NCBI GenBank assembly: GCA_027313505.1
Contig: DAHVDN010000032.1
Span: 1 to 36,291 of the forward strand
DNA from: Candidatus Dormiibacterota bacterium
Lineage (GTDB): Bacteria > Chloroflexota > Dormibacteria > Aeolococcales > Bog-877
DNA: 36,291 nucleotides
Reading direction: 5' to 3'
Shown: in pieces, positions 24,640 to 33,000 of the stretch
Layout: the number at the start of each line of letters is the position of its first letter
How positions within the stretch are numbered: the first letter of the stretch is position 1
The notes under the pieces: generated by a model
Databases searched by the model: none
The model's input: the letters and a program-made list of their open reading frames with translations, nothing else
What the model was told of the DNA's origin: nothing
Program-made: the position numbers and the translations under genes

Positions 24640-25782
24640 CTAACGGCTTGCCCCACCATGCAGGCGCTGTGCCAGCAGGGATTCGAGCTGGGATCTGGGC
24701 AGTGCGGGACACCGATGGCCCTCACGACCGACCATTTCCTCGTTGACCACCAAGCTGTTGATGACGGATTCCTCGGTGGCCTGCACCACTGCCGCGCAAA
24801 GCGGATCAATCTGGTCCCAGGGGACGAAGCTCAAGGTCCGAAGGTCGCGAATAGCAGAAGAGTTGGCCGAGCCCCCAACTCTGCCGAAGGCGCCCGGGTT
24901 TCCGGTAGAGAGAGCGAGGAACAGGTCGCCCGAAAAGTGGGAGCCGGTGGTGCCGGTGCGGCCCAGCCCGAGGGTGACTCTCCTTGCTAGCGCGCTGCAT
25001 TGGTGGGGGAGCAATGGAGCGTCAGTGGCCACCACGGCGATTGCAGAACCCGCGCCTGCCGGAAGTTGGAAGTAGGCGTCCATGGGGTTGTCCTCTCCGA
25101 GGTCTCGCCCCACAGGAACCCCGGACACGACCAGCTCGGGTCGCCTACCGAAGTTGGCCTGCACGAAGACGCCGACCGTATACGTGGCATTTTGGTACGC
25201 CACCAGTCGGGAGGCGGTTCCCGATCCGCCTTTGAATTGATAGCAGGTCATCCCCGTACCACCTCCCACCGAGCCCTCCGCGAGAGGTCCGCCCCTGGCG
25301 TTCTCCAATGCGTCAATCACGTCCTGCTCACTCACGTGGTGTCCATTTGCATCGTTGAGGTAGCCGTCCCAGGTTTCCGCCGCGATAGGCAATAGCCACC
25401 GCGAAGCCAATTCCGGGTGATGTCGTATCGTCCACTCGACGATCCCCGCATGGGCGACGCCCACAGAGTGAGTGTTGGTCAAGGCGATCGGGCCCGAGAA
25501 AGTCCCTGACTCCGAAATCCAGGAGACCCCAGTCATCTCCCCGTTGCCGTTTTGGGAGTGGAATCCGGCCGCCACGGGGTCTCCCGCACCGGTGCGACCC
25601 CGTGGATGAAGTGCGGTCACGCCGGTGCGGACATCGGTTCCGGAAATCAGAGTGGAGTAACCGACCTCGAACCTCGGGACATCGGTGATGGCATTCAGGG
25701 GACCAGGGATACCTTCCAGAGGAATGCCCAGCGCTCGAGCGCGGGGCTGGCCGTCCGGAGTTTCGCACTGATAGTCAGACAA
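24640..25782 (-). CDS. P1 (S58) family peptidase, DmpA/BapA-like N-terminal-nucleophile aminopeptidase
   Basis: Protein of 380 residues. ARALGIPLEGIPGPLNAITD is the family's opening; NTHSVG, GSVGGGTGMTCYQFKGG and GTASR follow. The segment GSAIAVVATDAPLLPHQ marks the self-cleavage site: cleavage before Ser246 would free the catalytic serine at the start of the beta chain, near Ser250 of DmpA. Family members release N-terminal D- or beta-amino acids from peptides, or are L-aminopeptidases. Start: TTG 25782 with GGGAGAG 5 nt upstream. The frame is open to 25884, but the added part is not family-like. With an alanine racemase and peptide transporter in the same region, D-Ala peptides are a possible substrate (inference). 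Confidence 0.88.
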   Translation of the reverse strand: MSDYQCETPDGQPRARALGIPLEGIPGPLNAITDVPRFEVGYSTLISGTDVRTGVTALHPRGRTGAGDPVAAGFHSQNGNGEMTGVSWISESGTFSGPIALTNTHSVGVAHAGIVEWTIRHHPELASRWLLPIAAETWDGYLNDANGHHVSEQDVIDALENARGGPLAEGSVGGGTGMTCYQFKGGSGTASRLVAYQNATYTVGVFVQANFGRRPELVVSGVPVGRDLGEDNPMDAYFQLPAGAGSAIAVVATDAPLLPHQCSALARRVTLGLGRTGTTGSHFSGDLFLALSTGNPGAFGRVGGSANSSAIRDLRTLSFVPWDQIDPLCAAVVQATEESVINSLVVNEEMVGREGHRCPALPRSQLESLLAQRLHGGASR

Positions 25783-26011
25783 ATTGCTCTCCCTTGGGGA
25801 AGGCGAGGGTGGTGAGCGGTCGCCTCCGAATCCCAGTATCGAGGGCCTCCGAGTCGGTCTAAGAACGCAAGGGCACCAATCCATGCCCTCCTAGAGCGAC
25901 GTGAGCCGCTCCGGGGCTCGTAGACCCCCTGGCTAGAATGAAAGAACCCAGCACCGCTGTGGCCACCCTATGGTAGTGGAAGGCTTTCAACTCGGCGGGG
26001 GTGGGAGCGCC

Positions 26012-26473
26012 ATGCAACACCAAGGAGTCCACTACGACACCGGGCCTGTCTTCCGCGGCCCGGGATATGCGATCTCTACGCGTCCGCCCGCACTCGACAT
26101 GGCGGTAGTGCGCCGCGAGCTTGAAGTTGTCCGAGACGACCTGCATGCCCACCCAGTGCGTATCGTGGGCAGTCAGGTCGACCGGATGACCGCTGTGGCC
26201 GAGATCGCGTGCGGGCTCGGCATCGAGGTGTGGTTCCCCCCGGCCGTTTTCGAGTATTCAATGGATGAAACCACAGCCCGACTGGTCGCTGCGGCCAAGG
26301 AGGCGCCGCGGCTGGATGGGGTCCAACCGGGGCGTGTGATCTTCGTCGCCGGCAGCGAACTCACGCTCCTTATGCGGGGGCTCATCGAGCGCAGCAGCGT
26401 GACCGATCCCCTGAAACGGCTCAAAGCAGACCCAGCGCTGCTCGGACACGGGGAGCTACGAACTCAGCCCTAG
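26012..26473 (+). CDS. Short protein resembling the N-terminal part of an actinobacterial TIM-barrel-like hypothetical family (probably truncated)
   Basis: Protein of 153 residues. GVHYDTG near the start, VVRRELEVVRDDLHAHPVRIVG, then GLEVWFPPAVFEYSMDETTARLVAAA and GRVIFVAGSELTLLMRGLI match, as I recall, the first half of a widespread actinobacterial family of about 300-350 residues that looks like a glycosidase-type barrel and has no firm function. The frame ends in DPALLGHGELRTQP, which does not continue the family, and no other frame downstream restores it. It is probably a 3'-truncated gene. ATG 26012 has GGTGGGAG about 6 nt upstream. It converges on the glycosyltransferase gene. A shorter genuine protein cannot be excluded. 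Confidence 0.5.
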   Translation: MQHQGVHYDTGPVFRGPGYAISTRPPALDMAVVRRELEVVRDDLHAHPVRIVGSQVDRMTAVAEIACGLGIEVWFPPAVFEYSMDETTARLVAAAKEAPRLDGVQPGRVIFVAGSELTLLMRGLIERSSVTDPLKRLKADPALLGHGELRTQP

Positions 26474-26561
26474 TCTGCTGACCCTCTACGTCAACGGCGA
26501 CCGAGTTGAAGTTCGGACCGCGTTCGAGCGTGGGGCCCGGGAATCCTCAAAGTGGCGACCT

Positions 26562-26577
26562 GGAGGGTCAACCCTCC
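26562..26577. terminator. Hairpin overlapping the glycosyltransferase stop codon
   Basis: GGAGGG at 26562-26567 pairs with CCCTCC at 26572-26577 around TCAA; the stop codon (26568-26570) is in the loop. It lies between convergent genes and may act in both directions, but lacks a T tract. Confidence 0.3.
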
Positions 26578-27956
26578 GTGGCGCCGCCGCGAGGAACCGG
26601 CTCCCCCAGTCCTCCGGCGGTGGTTGGGGCATATCGCCGCCGGAGGACCCCGATCACCAACAGTGCAATCACCACCGTGATGAGCAGGAGGTTGCGCGCC
26701 GCCAGAGCCAACAGTCCCAGTGGGGAGAGGTGCAAAACCGAGGTCCAGAGGTAGGGAAACTCGAGCTGAGTGAGCAGACCCAAGCTGACGCTGCCCCACA
26801 GCAAATAGGGGCCAACTAATCCGCCAAGCTCAGCGGCAGCTAGGCACAGGCAGGGCAGGAGGGCATCAAAGTACTGCGGCGAGAGGACCGGGGTGGCGAT
26901 GATAGCAACCCCTAGGGTCGCGGCGAAAGCCACGCCCGGGGAAATGGGTCCGGTCAGGCACAGCCCGGCGATTAGCATCAACAGCAGGACTCCCAGTGCC
27001 GCGAACGTTGTGGCCAGGAGTGCTGGATGGAGGCCCTGCCCGCTGATTTGCATCGAACCGAGCGCCCCGCGGGTCACTATCAACCCTTTTAGATGGGTGA
27101 GGAGCATTCCGAGGGTCGCTGGAACGCTCTCTATCTCCAACCCGCGATCAAAGTTGTGCAATTGGGATCGGAGCAATCCCCCCGAAGACCAGATATCCAC
27201 GCCGACCAGGAGGGCTCCGGTCGGAAGGAAACCAAGGAGGGGCGGACGGAGCGCTTCCCACAACCTCGCGGGCCACGGCCTGGCGAGATTGATAGCCGTT
27301 TTTAGCTGGGTTGCCGCCAAGGGCAACAACTCCACCCAAGCGTAGTCCTTAATCAGCCCTGCGGCGAAGACCAGCAAAAAGCTGCCGGTCAGGTTGCCTT
27401 GGCGCCAAGCGATCGCGGCGGCCACCAAGAGAAGGCCGATGGCCGGGTCGGCCCGATAAAGCGTTAGTGGCCCAACCGCTCCCAGTACAGCGAGCAGGGA
27501 CCACCCAAGTGCCTGTTGCCCCGGCGCTATCCGCTTCCGGTAGCTCTCCACCAAAGGAACAGCGACCAGGATGAGCACCACCATTTCGACAGCGAAGGCC
27601 AAGACATAGTGGGCTTTGCCAGCGAATAGCGGCGCGAGGATAAAGGCCACCATTCCCGGCGGGTAGATGAAGGGGACGGTCCCCTGGAGCCCCTGGGAAT
27701 AGGGGGCGTGGCCCGCCACCAAACTGGCCGCGACTACAGCCAGGCTGGACAATCCTCCGGCGGCCAGGCCAGCTCGCGCAGTGTGAGGAATGCCGCCGAT
27801 TCCGAACGCCACAGCAGGGGCGGCTGCGGCGATGAACAGAAGGCTGGAAAACCATGGTGGGATGGACCTCGGGGTTTGCGGAACGCGAGCCCTCGTGGAA
27901 CCACCATTTCCAGCCACGGGCCCGGTATGGATGGTGTCCCTGGGATGGTCAGTCAC
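26568..27956 (-). CDS. GT-C fold membrane glycosyltransferase, GT87/DUF2029-like
   Basis: Protein of 462 residues with about ten to twelve membrane segments beginning near residue 33. DRGLEIESVPATLGML and TPVLSPQYFDALLP correspond to two conserved parts of GT87/DUF2029 mannosyltransferase-like proteins ('nRGlqieSv.a' and 'K.lSPQY..WL'). YPPGM lies in the first lumenal loop, where the catalytic acidic residue of GT-C enzymes is usual, but I cannot point to it firmly. Such enzymes transfer a sugar from a polyprenyl-phosphate donor on the outer membrane face, often in lipoglycan or arabinogalactan synthesis. The acceptor here is unknown. The start is GTG 27956 without a clear ribosome site. No other glycan genes are nearby. 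Confidence 0.75.
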   Translation of the reverse strand: MTDHPRDTIHTGPVAGNGGSTRARVPQTPRSIPPWFSSLLFIAAAAPAVAFGIGGIPHTARAGLAAGGLSSLAVVAASLVAGHAPYSQGLQGTVPFIYPPGMVAFILAPLFAGKAHYVLAFAVEMVVLILVAVPLVESYRKRIAPGQQALGWSLLAVLGAVGPLTLYRADPAIGLLLVAAAIAWRQGNLTGSFLLVFAAGLIKDYAWVELLPLAATQLKTAINLARPWPARLWEALRPPLLGFLPTGALLVGVDIWSSGGLLRSQLHNFDRGLEIESVPATLGMLLTHLKGLIVTRGALGSMQISGQGLHPALLATTFAALGVLLLMLIAGLCLTGPISPGVAFAATLGVAIIATPVLSPQYFDALLPCLCLAAAELGGLVGPYLLWGSVSLGLLTQLEFPYLWTSVLHLSPLGLLALAARNLLLITVVIALLVIGVLRRRYAPTTAGGLGEPVPRGGATEG

Positions 27957-28189
27957 CTGAGCGGCGGGTCGTCAAAGTGTGGGCCTCTGGTCGCGAACGG
28001 CGCTGAGCCCTGCGCCAGCGAGAGGTATCTAACCACAGCATTGCCGCCGTTGTTGAAAGCTGGTCCGGGTCGAGGACCTGTGGCCTCGCCGTTGGATACC
28101 GTTTCCAAGAGGCTGCTTGCCGCTCGAAGCCTCAAGATGAGCCAGCTGAGCGTCCAATATCCAAGCGTGGGATGGGGGCCGATGCTGAA
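27957..28189. other. Intergenic region between the glycosyltransferase and the mobile island
   Basis: 233 nt upstream of the glycosyltransferase. No gene, tRNA or attachment-site copy is visible. The left boundary of the island is probably here or at the inverted-repeat junction that follows. Confidence 0.35.
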
Positions 28190-28246
28190 AGTCTCTACAG
28201 AACCCGAGGCGGTGCACGCTGAACCGCCTCGGGTTCTGTAGAGACT
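28190..28246. repeat. Inverted-repeat junction resembling abutted IS3-family ends
   Basis: A perfect 24-nt inverted repeat (28190-28213 against 28223-28246), extended to 27 nt with one mismatch (28190-28216 against 28220-28246), leaves a 3-nt spacer CGC at 28217-28219. The right arm begins TGAACCGCC and lies 4 nt from the 3' end of the IS3 transposase remnant, so it is the element's terminal repeat. The left arm is its mirror copy with no transposase beyond it. Two ends facing outward with 2-4 nt between them is the geometry of an IS3 circle junction. It could also fold as a strong terminator for the remnant. Confidence 0.6.
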
Positions 28247-28250
28247 CGGG

Positions 28251-28565
28251 TTAGCGTGAAACAACCAGCTGAGCTGGAGCCTCCTCATGGTAATGGGCAG
28301 CTTCGAACTCTGCGGGTGGAACCATGTCCAGCTCACCGTGGAGTCGGTGTTGGTTGAACCAGTCGACGTAGTCGAGGGTGGCATGTTCCACGTCCTCGAG
28401 CCCGCTCCAAGGGCCATCCTTGCGGATTAGCTCAGTCTTGTAGAGACCGCCGAAAGATTCGGCTAGAGCATTGTCGTAACTGTCACCCTTGGAACCAACC
28501 GCGGTCACTGCGCCCATCTCGGGCAGCCGCTCGGCGCTCACGTCCGCGCGCTCAGTTTGCCTCAC
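28251..28565 (-). pseudogene. IS3-family transposase (OrfB) C-terminal remnant
   Basis: Only the last third of an IS3 OrfB is present (104 codons). GSKGDSYDNALAESFGGLYK carries the third catalytic residue of the DDE triad (Glu of AESF). DYVDWFNQHRLHGELDMVPP and the FEAAHY that follows are the usual C-terminus. The first two catalytic Asp, the rest of the integrase core and OrfA are missing. The first about 18 residues fit the family poorly, suggesting a deletion junction. It cannot be active. The right-end inverted repeat lies just past its stop. Confidence 0.85.
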
Positions 28566-28663
28566 TTCCCCCGACGCGTGTGAAGCAAGGCCCGGCGATT
28601 CCGCGTCCTATAGCACCGTCGGAGGTTCCCAGTGGGCGCTGCGACTGGCGTGAACGGCCCTTG

Positions 28664-28819
28664 TTACGGCTCGGAGACCGTCGCTTGCTCCGGGTCCGGG
28701 TCCTCGTTGTCGTCTTCTCGGTGGAGCGCGTCGTAGGCGCGCATCTCCTCAAGCGACTGGAAGAACCGAACCTTGGGCAGGTCCTCTGCCGTCCAAACGA
28801 ACCTGTTAGGCGCGGCCAC
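28664..28819 (-). CDS. Small acidic protein, third gene of the CxxC operon
   Basis: A 51-residue frame starting at GTG 28819, overlapping the end of the preceding gene by 14 nt. The protein begins VAAPNRFVWTAEDLPKVRFF, has a helical middle, and ends in an acidic tail (DDNEDPDPEQ). The overlap, the length and the sensible composition support a real gene read by translational coupling. I recognise no family. It is probably of phage or mobile-element origin given its neighbours. Confidence 0.5.
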   Translation of the reverse strand: MAAPNRFVWTAEDLPKVRFFQSLEEMRAYDALHREDDNEDPDPEQATVSEP

Positions 28820-29354
28820 TGCGCTCTTGCCCCTTGTCCCAAGCCGCCTTCGAGATGAAGTCGTACTCGTCCTTGGTCAAGAGGCCATCGAGGTGCATGG
28901 AGAGAACCTCGTTCCATGTGCCCGGCTGCATAAGCAACTGCTCAGCGTTCTCGTCCTTGGCCATTCCTTGCACCGTTCTAGGGGCTGGGACGGGGTTCCA
29001 GTGCCGGTTTGCCCAAGTATCGGCCAACTGGGGTAACGTCACCTCTCCGTTCAAGTAGCGCTGCAGCTCTTGGCCGGCGATGGTCGGGGGTACGGCTCCG
29101 AAAGGCTGTATCCCGCGCTTGAGCAGCACCACCCACTCCTTCCACGCCTCATAGAAGGACTCTCGCTCTGGGTTGAGAACAAACATGAACCCGTGGTCGC
29201 CCTCGACCGGGTAGTGATGGTCCAGCTCGTTCCGGAGAATTGCTCTCGGCACCCCGTCAGGGAACGCCTCACAGACGGTCGGAGGCGGGTCAACGTCGCC
29301 GCCATCGAACCCCGCCCGCTTGCAGGAGAGGCACAGATTCGGGTACATCGGCAT
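28806..29354 (-). CDS. CxxC-motif hypothetical protein with DH..P..GD.G..F signature
   Basis: Protein of 182 residues. C8 and C11 in NLCLSCKR, a third Cys in TVCEAFPDGVP, and LDHHYPVEGDHGFMF resemble a family of small proteins found in phages and mobile elements (CxxC, then C-AFP-GIP, then DH..P..GD.G). The Cys and His suggest a bound metal, but the function is not known. A longer C-terminal region (residues 80-182) is helical, with GTWNEVLSMHLDGLLTKDEY. ATG 29354 is 4 nt after the stop of the 66-residue gene before it; a second ATG at 29348 is also possible. It is the middle gene of a three-gene unit, all in frame and unbroken. Confidence 0.65.
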   Translation of the reverse strand: MPMYPNLCLSCKRAGFDGGDVDPPPTVCEAFPDGVPRAILRNELDHHYPVEGDHGFMFVLNPERESFYEAWKEWVVLLKRGIQPFGAVPPTIAGQELQRYLNGEVTLPQLADTWANRHWNPVPAPRTVQGMAKDENAEQLLMQPGTWNEVLSMHLDGLLTKDEYDFISKAAWDKGQERSGRA

Positions 29355-29358
29355 GGAT

Positions 29359-29559
29359 TCAGCCCTCGGCCTGCACTTGGGGGCGCTCCTCGGCGGAGCT
29401 CCCGGCCTGGAGCGCTGGGGAGCTGTCCCGTGCGCTTTGGGACCCCGGCTCCGGGGGGGCTTGGGAGCTGTCGCGCGCCAGGGCTGCAAGGCTGAAGGCG
29501 TCCTCGTCCTCCCAGCGAGCGGATATCTGCGCCATCCGCTCCGGCGTCATCTCGGCCAC
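29359..29559 (-). CDS. Small hypothetical protein, first gene of the CxxC operon
   Basis: Protein of 66 residues (MAEMTPERMAQISARWEDED and on), with a helical first half and a low-complexity second half rich in Ser, Pro, Gln and Ala. It ends 4 nt before the start of the CxxC gene. No family is recognised. Support comes from the tight spacing and plausible N-terminus. Confidence 0.45.
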   Translation of the reverse strand: MAEMTPERMAQISARWEDEDAFSLAALARDSSQAPPEPGSQSARDSSPALQAGSSAEERPQVQAEG

Positions 29560-29587
29560 GCGCCCATCCTACGACTTCTTCGCCGGG

Positions 29588-29740
29588 GTGCGAGGGGCCG
29601 ATCCGCTCGACGCGGTGGCGTTTGACGGACTGGCAGGCGAGTTCGTGGATGTGGCGCGGCCACACTCGGAGGCGGACCCGGCGCCCCTCTTGATGAGCTT
29701 TTTGGTGGGGTTTGGGTCGGCGATCGGCCGCACCCGCTGA
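29588..29740 (+). pseudogene. N-terminal stub of a DUF3987-like (primase/helicase-type) protein
   Basis: The 50 residues from VRGADPLDAVAFDGLAGEFV through HSEADPAPLLMSFLVGFGSA to IGR match, as I recall, the start of DUF3987-like proteins of phages and plasmids ('GlaGe.V....phtEaDP.aLL..fLv.fGs.iGR'). Those proteins normally continue for several hundred residues with a P-loop ATPase; here a stop follows at once. It points away from the CxxC operon. It is most likely a deletion remnant of the replication module of the element. Confidence 0.55.
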
Positions 29741-29952
29741 GGGCAAGCTTTGACCGCGCCCATCCGGTCCCGGCCCCACGGCTGACTTGGAGGAGGAGCA
29801 TGCCCCAACGGGGGTGCCAACGACTCACGGCGGGAGGCTGGAGGCTTCGAGGGAGCGCAGCTAGCCAGAGAAGGGCTGAGCCGCCTCACACAGCCCCGAT
29901 CGGCCCGGCCAGCGTACGTGATCCGGGGCGATGATGGGGAGCGGAGACACCC

Positions 29953-30273
29953 ATGAGGGTACTGGACGATACTGAGGCGGTGACGGCAGGCGCCTTCGAC
30001 CTGAACGCCCTCTTGGGCGAGCTCGCCAATCGCACCGCGACTCGCACTGGGGCCGATATCCAAGGGGGCGTCCGCGACCTCCTGCTGTACGGTGGCCTCA
30101 ACCTCTCAGCGGACGACCTACGGGTGCAACTGGAGGCCTAGGTCGGTGACCGCCGACGGATCGACGTTGAGGCCGGACTCACGGTGATCGAGGTGACGAA
30201 GGACCTTCGGAACGGCACGGTACTGGCCGAAGCGAGAGCTCAACTCGCAGGGTACGTGTCGGCCAGGACTTAG
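29953..30273 (+). pseudogene. Type IIG-like restriction-modification gene, N-terminal nuclease part (broken)
   Basis: ATG 29953, with GGGGAG and GGAG upstream, opens FDLNALLGELANRTATRTGA and DIQGGVRDLL, the usual N-terminus of a family of large single-chain R-M enzymes. The frame meets TAG at 30139-30141, continues in the same frame with RRIDVEAG and VIEVTKDLRNGTV, then meets TAG at 30271-30273. RRIDVE...IEVxK is the PD-(D/E)xK nuclease region; as I align it the catalytic Lys of E-x-K is Thr here (E-V-T). A frameshift between 30274 and 30299 leads into the next segment. The gene cannot make the full enzyme. Confidence 0.75.
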
Positions 30274-30298
30274 CTGCTCGGTCATCGGTCAGAGGTGC

Positions 30299-31447
30299 GT
30301 GGGGGTTCTGACCGACGGCGCGGACTGGCGCTGCTACCGCCGCGGGCCAGCCGGCGAGCTTGAAGAGGTCACCCGGCATGAAGTCAACCCACTGCAGCCA
30401 GAGCCTGCGGCGCTATGTGTCTGGCTGGAGGCGATCCTGGCCACCCAGGAGGCGATCAAACCCACGCCGCGCGAGATCGACCGGCGGATCGGCGCCGATA
30501 GTCCTGGCCAGGCGCTGGAGAGAGCGACCCTGCGAGACCACTGGGAAGCAGACCTGACGAGCCCCGAACCGCGTCTCAAGCGGAGGCTCTGGGCCTGCCT
30601 CCTCACCACCGCCTTCGGGGCCTACTTTACCGATGACGATGCCCCCTTCGTAGAGCACACCTACCTGGTGCTTACGGCCGAAGGCATGGCCGACGCCGCG
30701 GTGGGTCTAGTCCCGGGGTCGATTCCGCCATCGGCCCTGGTGACCGGCCGGCGATTCGCCGATGTGGGTATACACGGCGTCGCCGACACCGACTTCTTCG
30801 ACTGGGTTCTGGGCGCTCCCGGCGGGGAGGCGTTCGTAGCGACCCTGGCCCGTCGGCTAGAACGCTTCGACTGGAGCGCGGTCGAGCACGACGTTCTCAA
30901 GCACCTGTACGAGAGCGTCATCGACGAGCGGCAGCGCCATCAGCTCGGCGAGTACTACACACCCGACCGGCTTGCCGACCTGATGGTCTGGGAACTCGTG
31001 GCTCACCCGCAGCATCACCTGGTGCCCGACCCCGTCTGCGGGTCGGGCACATTCCTGTTTCATGCAGTCCGGCGGTACCTCGCGGCCGCGGACCCCACCG
31101 GGGTGGGCAACGCCAAAGCGCTCGCCGGGGTGACCGGGGCGGTGTTCGGGGTGGACGTGCACCCAGTCGCGGTGATTCTCGCCCGCGTGACACACCTGCT
31201 CGCCATCGGGCCATCCCGGCTGCGGCGTGAGAGAGGTGAGCTCACGGTGCCGGTCTACGTCGGCGATAGCGTCCAGTGGCAGACCTACCAACGTGCCCAG
31301 CGCGACGACCGCCTTATCCTCCACACCGATGACGATCGCGGGCTGTTCACCGACGAGCTCGTCTTCCTAGCCTCGGTGCTTGCGGACCCGGGCAGGTTTG
31401 ACCGCCTGGTTAGGGAGCTAGCCGATCTCGCGGTGCGCAGGGAGTGA
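30299..31447 (+). pseudogene. Type IIG-like restriction-modification gene, helical linker and methyltransferase motif I segment
   Basis: A 382-codon open stretch starting GVLTDGADWRCYRRGPAGEL, which should follow directly on the N-terminal segment but is in another frame. VIDERQRHQLGEYYTPDRLA and DPVCGSGTFLFHAVRRYL are the motif X and motif I (SAM-binding) regions of gamma-class N6-adenine methyltransferases, and GAVFGVDVHPVAV follows as motif II. It ends at TGA 31445-31447 and resumes in the same frame (VRTLLACQRLAADD), so this stop is also a lesion. GTG 30299 could in principle start a shortened protein, but it would lack the target-recognition region. Confidence 0.75.
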
Positions 31448-33000
31448 GGGGGCGCCCGACCCGCGGTGCGTACTCTCTTAGCGTGCCAGAGGCTCGCGGC
31501 TGATGACACTGCAGTTCTAGAGGGCACGTTCGCTCTGCTGTGCGACCTTCACGACCACCAACGCGACCACATTTGGGGGTACTACGCGCGCAACCTTGCC
31601 GGGCCGTTGTGGCTGCACCGCGAGGAGGCGCAGGTAGACGTGCTGGTGGGGAAGCCGCCATGGCTTGCCTACCGCAACTGACAGAGGAGATGCGGAGGAT
31701 CTTTCGGGCCCCGGCATCCGCCCGCGGCCTGTGGGCAGGGGAGAAGGCAGCGACCCATCAGGATCTCTCCGCTTACTTCGCCGTCCGGTCGATCGAGCTG
31801 TACCTCCGCCCCGGTGGCCGGTTCGGCTTTGTGATGCCCCTGGCGGTTCTCAGCCGACTTGCCTATGCTGGCTTCCGGGAGGGAAAGTACGGGCCCGAGT
31901 TCGGCGTGGCGTTCGACGAGCCATGGGATTGCGAGGGCATCAAGCCCGCGCTCTTCCCGGTGCCCTCGTTCGTGGTCTTCGGCCGGAAGACCGACCGCCA
32001 AGCGCGGGGCTCTACCGAGTGCCTTTGGACGGTGGACCGGCAGGCTTCCAGCGGCGCACGCAGCCTCGTGGGCTGCCGCCAGCGAGTACCTCTCCCTGAC
32101 TCGGGGGGTCCGCAGAGAGGCGCAAGGAGGCGCAGCATCCCCATATCACAGCCGCTTCACCCAGGGCGCGACCGTTGTTCCGCGGGTGCTCCACGTGGTG
32201 GAGGAGGCCCCTGACCCAAGCCAACTGGGGCTTGCCAGCGGCCTGCGACGGGTCCGGAGCCACCGGTCGAAGCTGGAGAGGCCGCCGTCGCGCGTCCTCC
32301 CGGATCGGGGCCCGGCGACGATCGAGTCGCAGTTCGTCTTCAAGCTCCACCTCGGAAGCACCGTACTGCCCTACCGTCTTTTGGCACCAGAACTGGTGGT
32401 GCTGCCGGTCCTCGACGGTGCACTGCTCAGCGGACAGGACCCGCGGATAGACTCCTCGCCAAGACTCGCGACTTGGTGGCGAGAGGGCGAGAAATTGTGG
32501 CGCCAGCACCGATCGGCAACCACCTCCGCGACTTTGAGCGCATGGCTGAACTACCAGAACAAGCTCACCGGTCAGTTCCCAGTCCCACCTATCCGCATCG
32601 TCTACAGCGCTTCGGGGACGACGTTGACGGCGGCCATCGTGTCTGAACCCAAAGCCGTGATCGAGAGCAACCGTACCGGAGCGTCACTCTCACGTTGGCA
32701 GAGGCGCAGTAGCTAGAAGCCGTCTTAAACAGCAAGGTCGCCACGAGGCTCGTCCGGCCACTGCAGTCTCCTGGCCCGTTTGGACCTCGGCACTTTCATA
32801 AGTACGTCTTCCAGATCCCGATCCCGCTCTACGATCCCGATCAGGAGTTCCATCGAAGGCTCGCAGCGGCAGCGGCCAGTGCCGAAGAGGTTGCCCGGGG
32901 GGTCCTACTCGTTACCGCCTTCGCTGCGGGATTCTTCTGGCAGGTTTCGAAGTACGGGTGTCGCCCGTGTCGCTGGCAAGCTGGCGCTCCAAGGCGGTGA
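31448..33000 (+). pseudogene. Type IIG-like restriction-modification gene, motif IV and specificity part (broken)
   Basis: The continuation holds the catalytic methyltransferase motif as GKPPWLAYR, where NPPW or NPPY is needed, so the Asn is Lys. A one-base loss at about 31678 turns what should be N-M-T-E-E-M into a TGA (31679-31681). Frame 1 then runs with THQDLSAYFAVRSIELYLRP and GFVMPLAVLSR, shifts again near 32000 into SLTRGVRREAQGG and PYHSRFTQGATVVPRVLHVV, shifts back near 32680, and crosses TAG 32710-32712 before LEAVLNSKVATRLVRPLQ and PIPLYDPDQEFHRRLA. The last about 90 nt overlap the convergent fic gene, so the original end was probably near 32,930. Confidence 0.75.

Noticed and set aside
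28190..28246. Reading the 24-nt inverted repeat only as a transcription terminator
   Set aside because: The arms extend to 27 nt with a 3-nt spacer and match an IS end next to the transposase stop; there is no T tract on either side. A terminator role in addition cannot be excluded.
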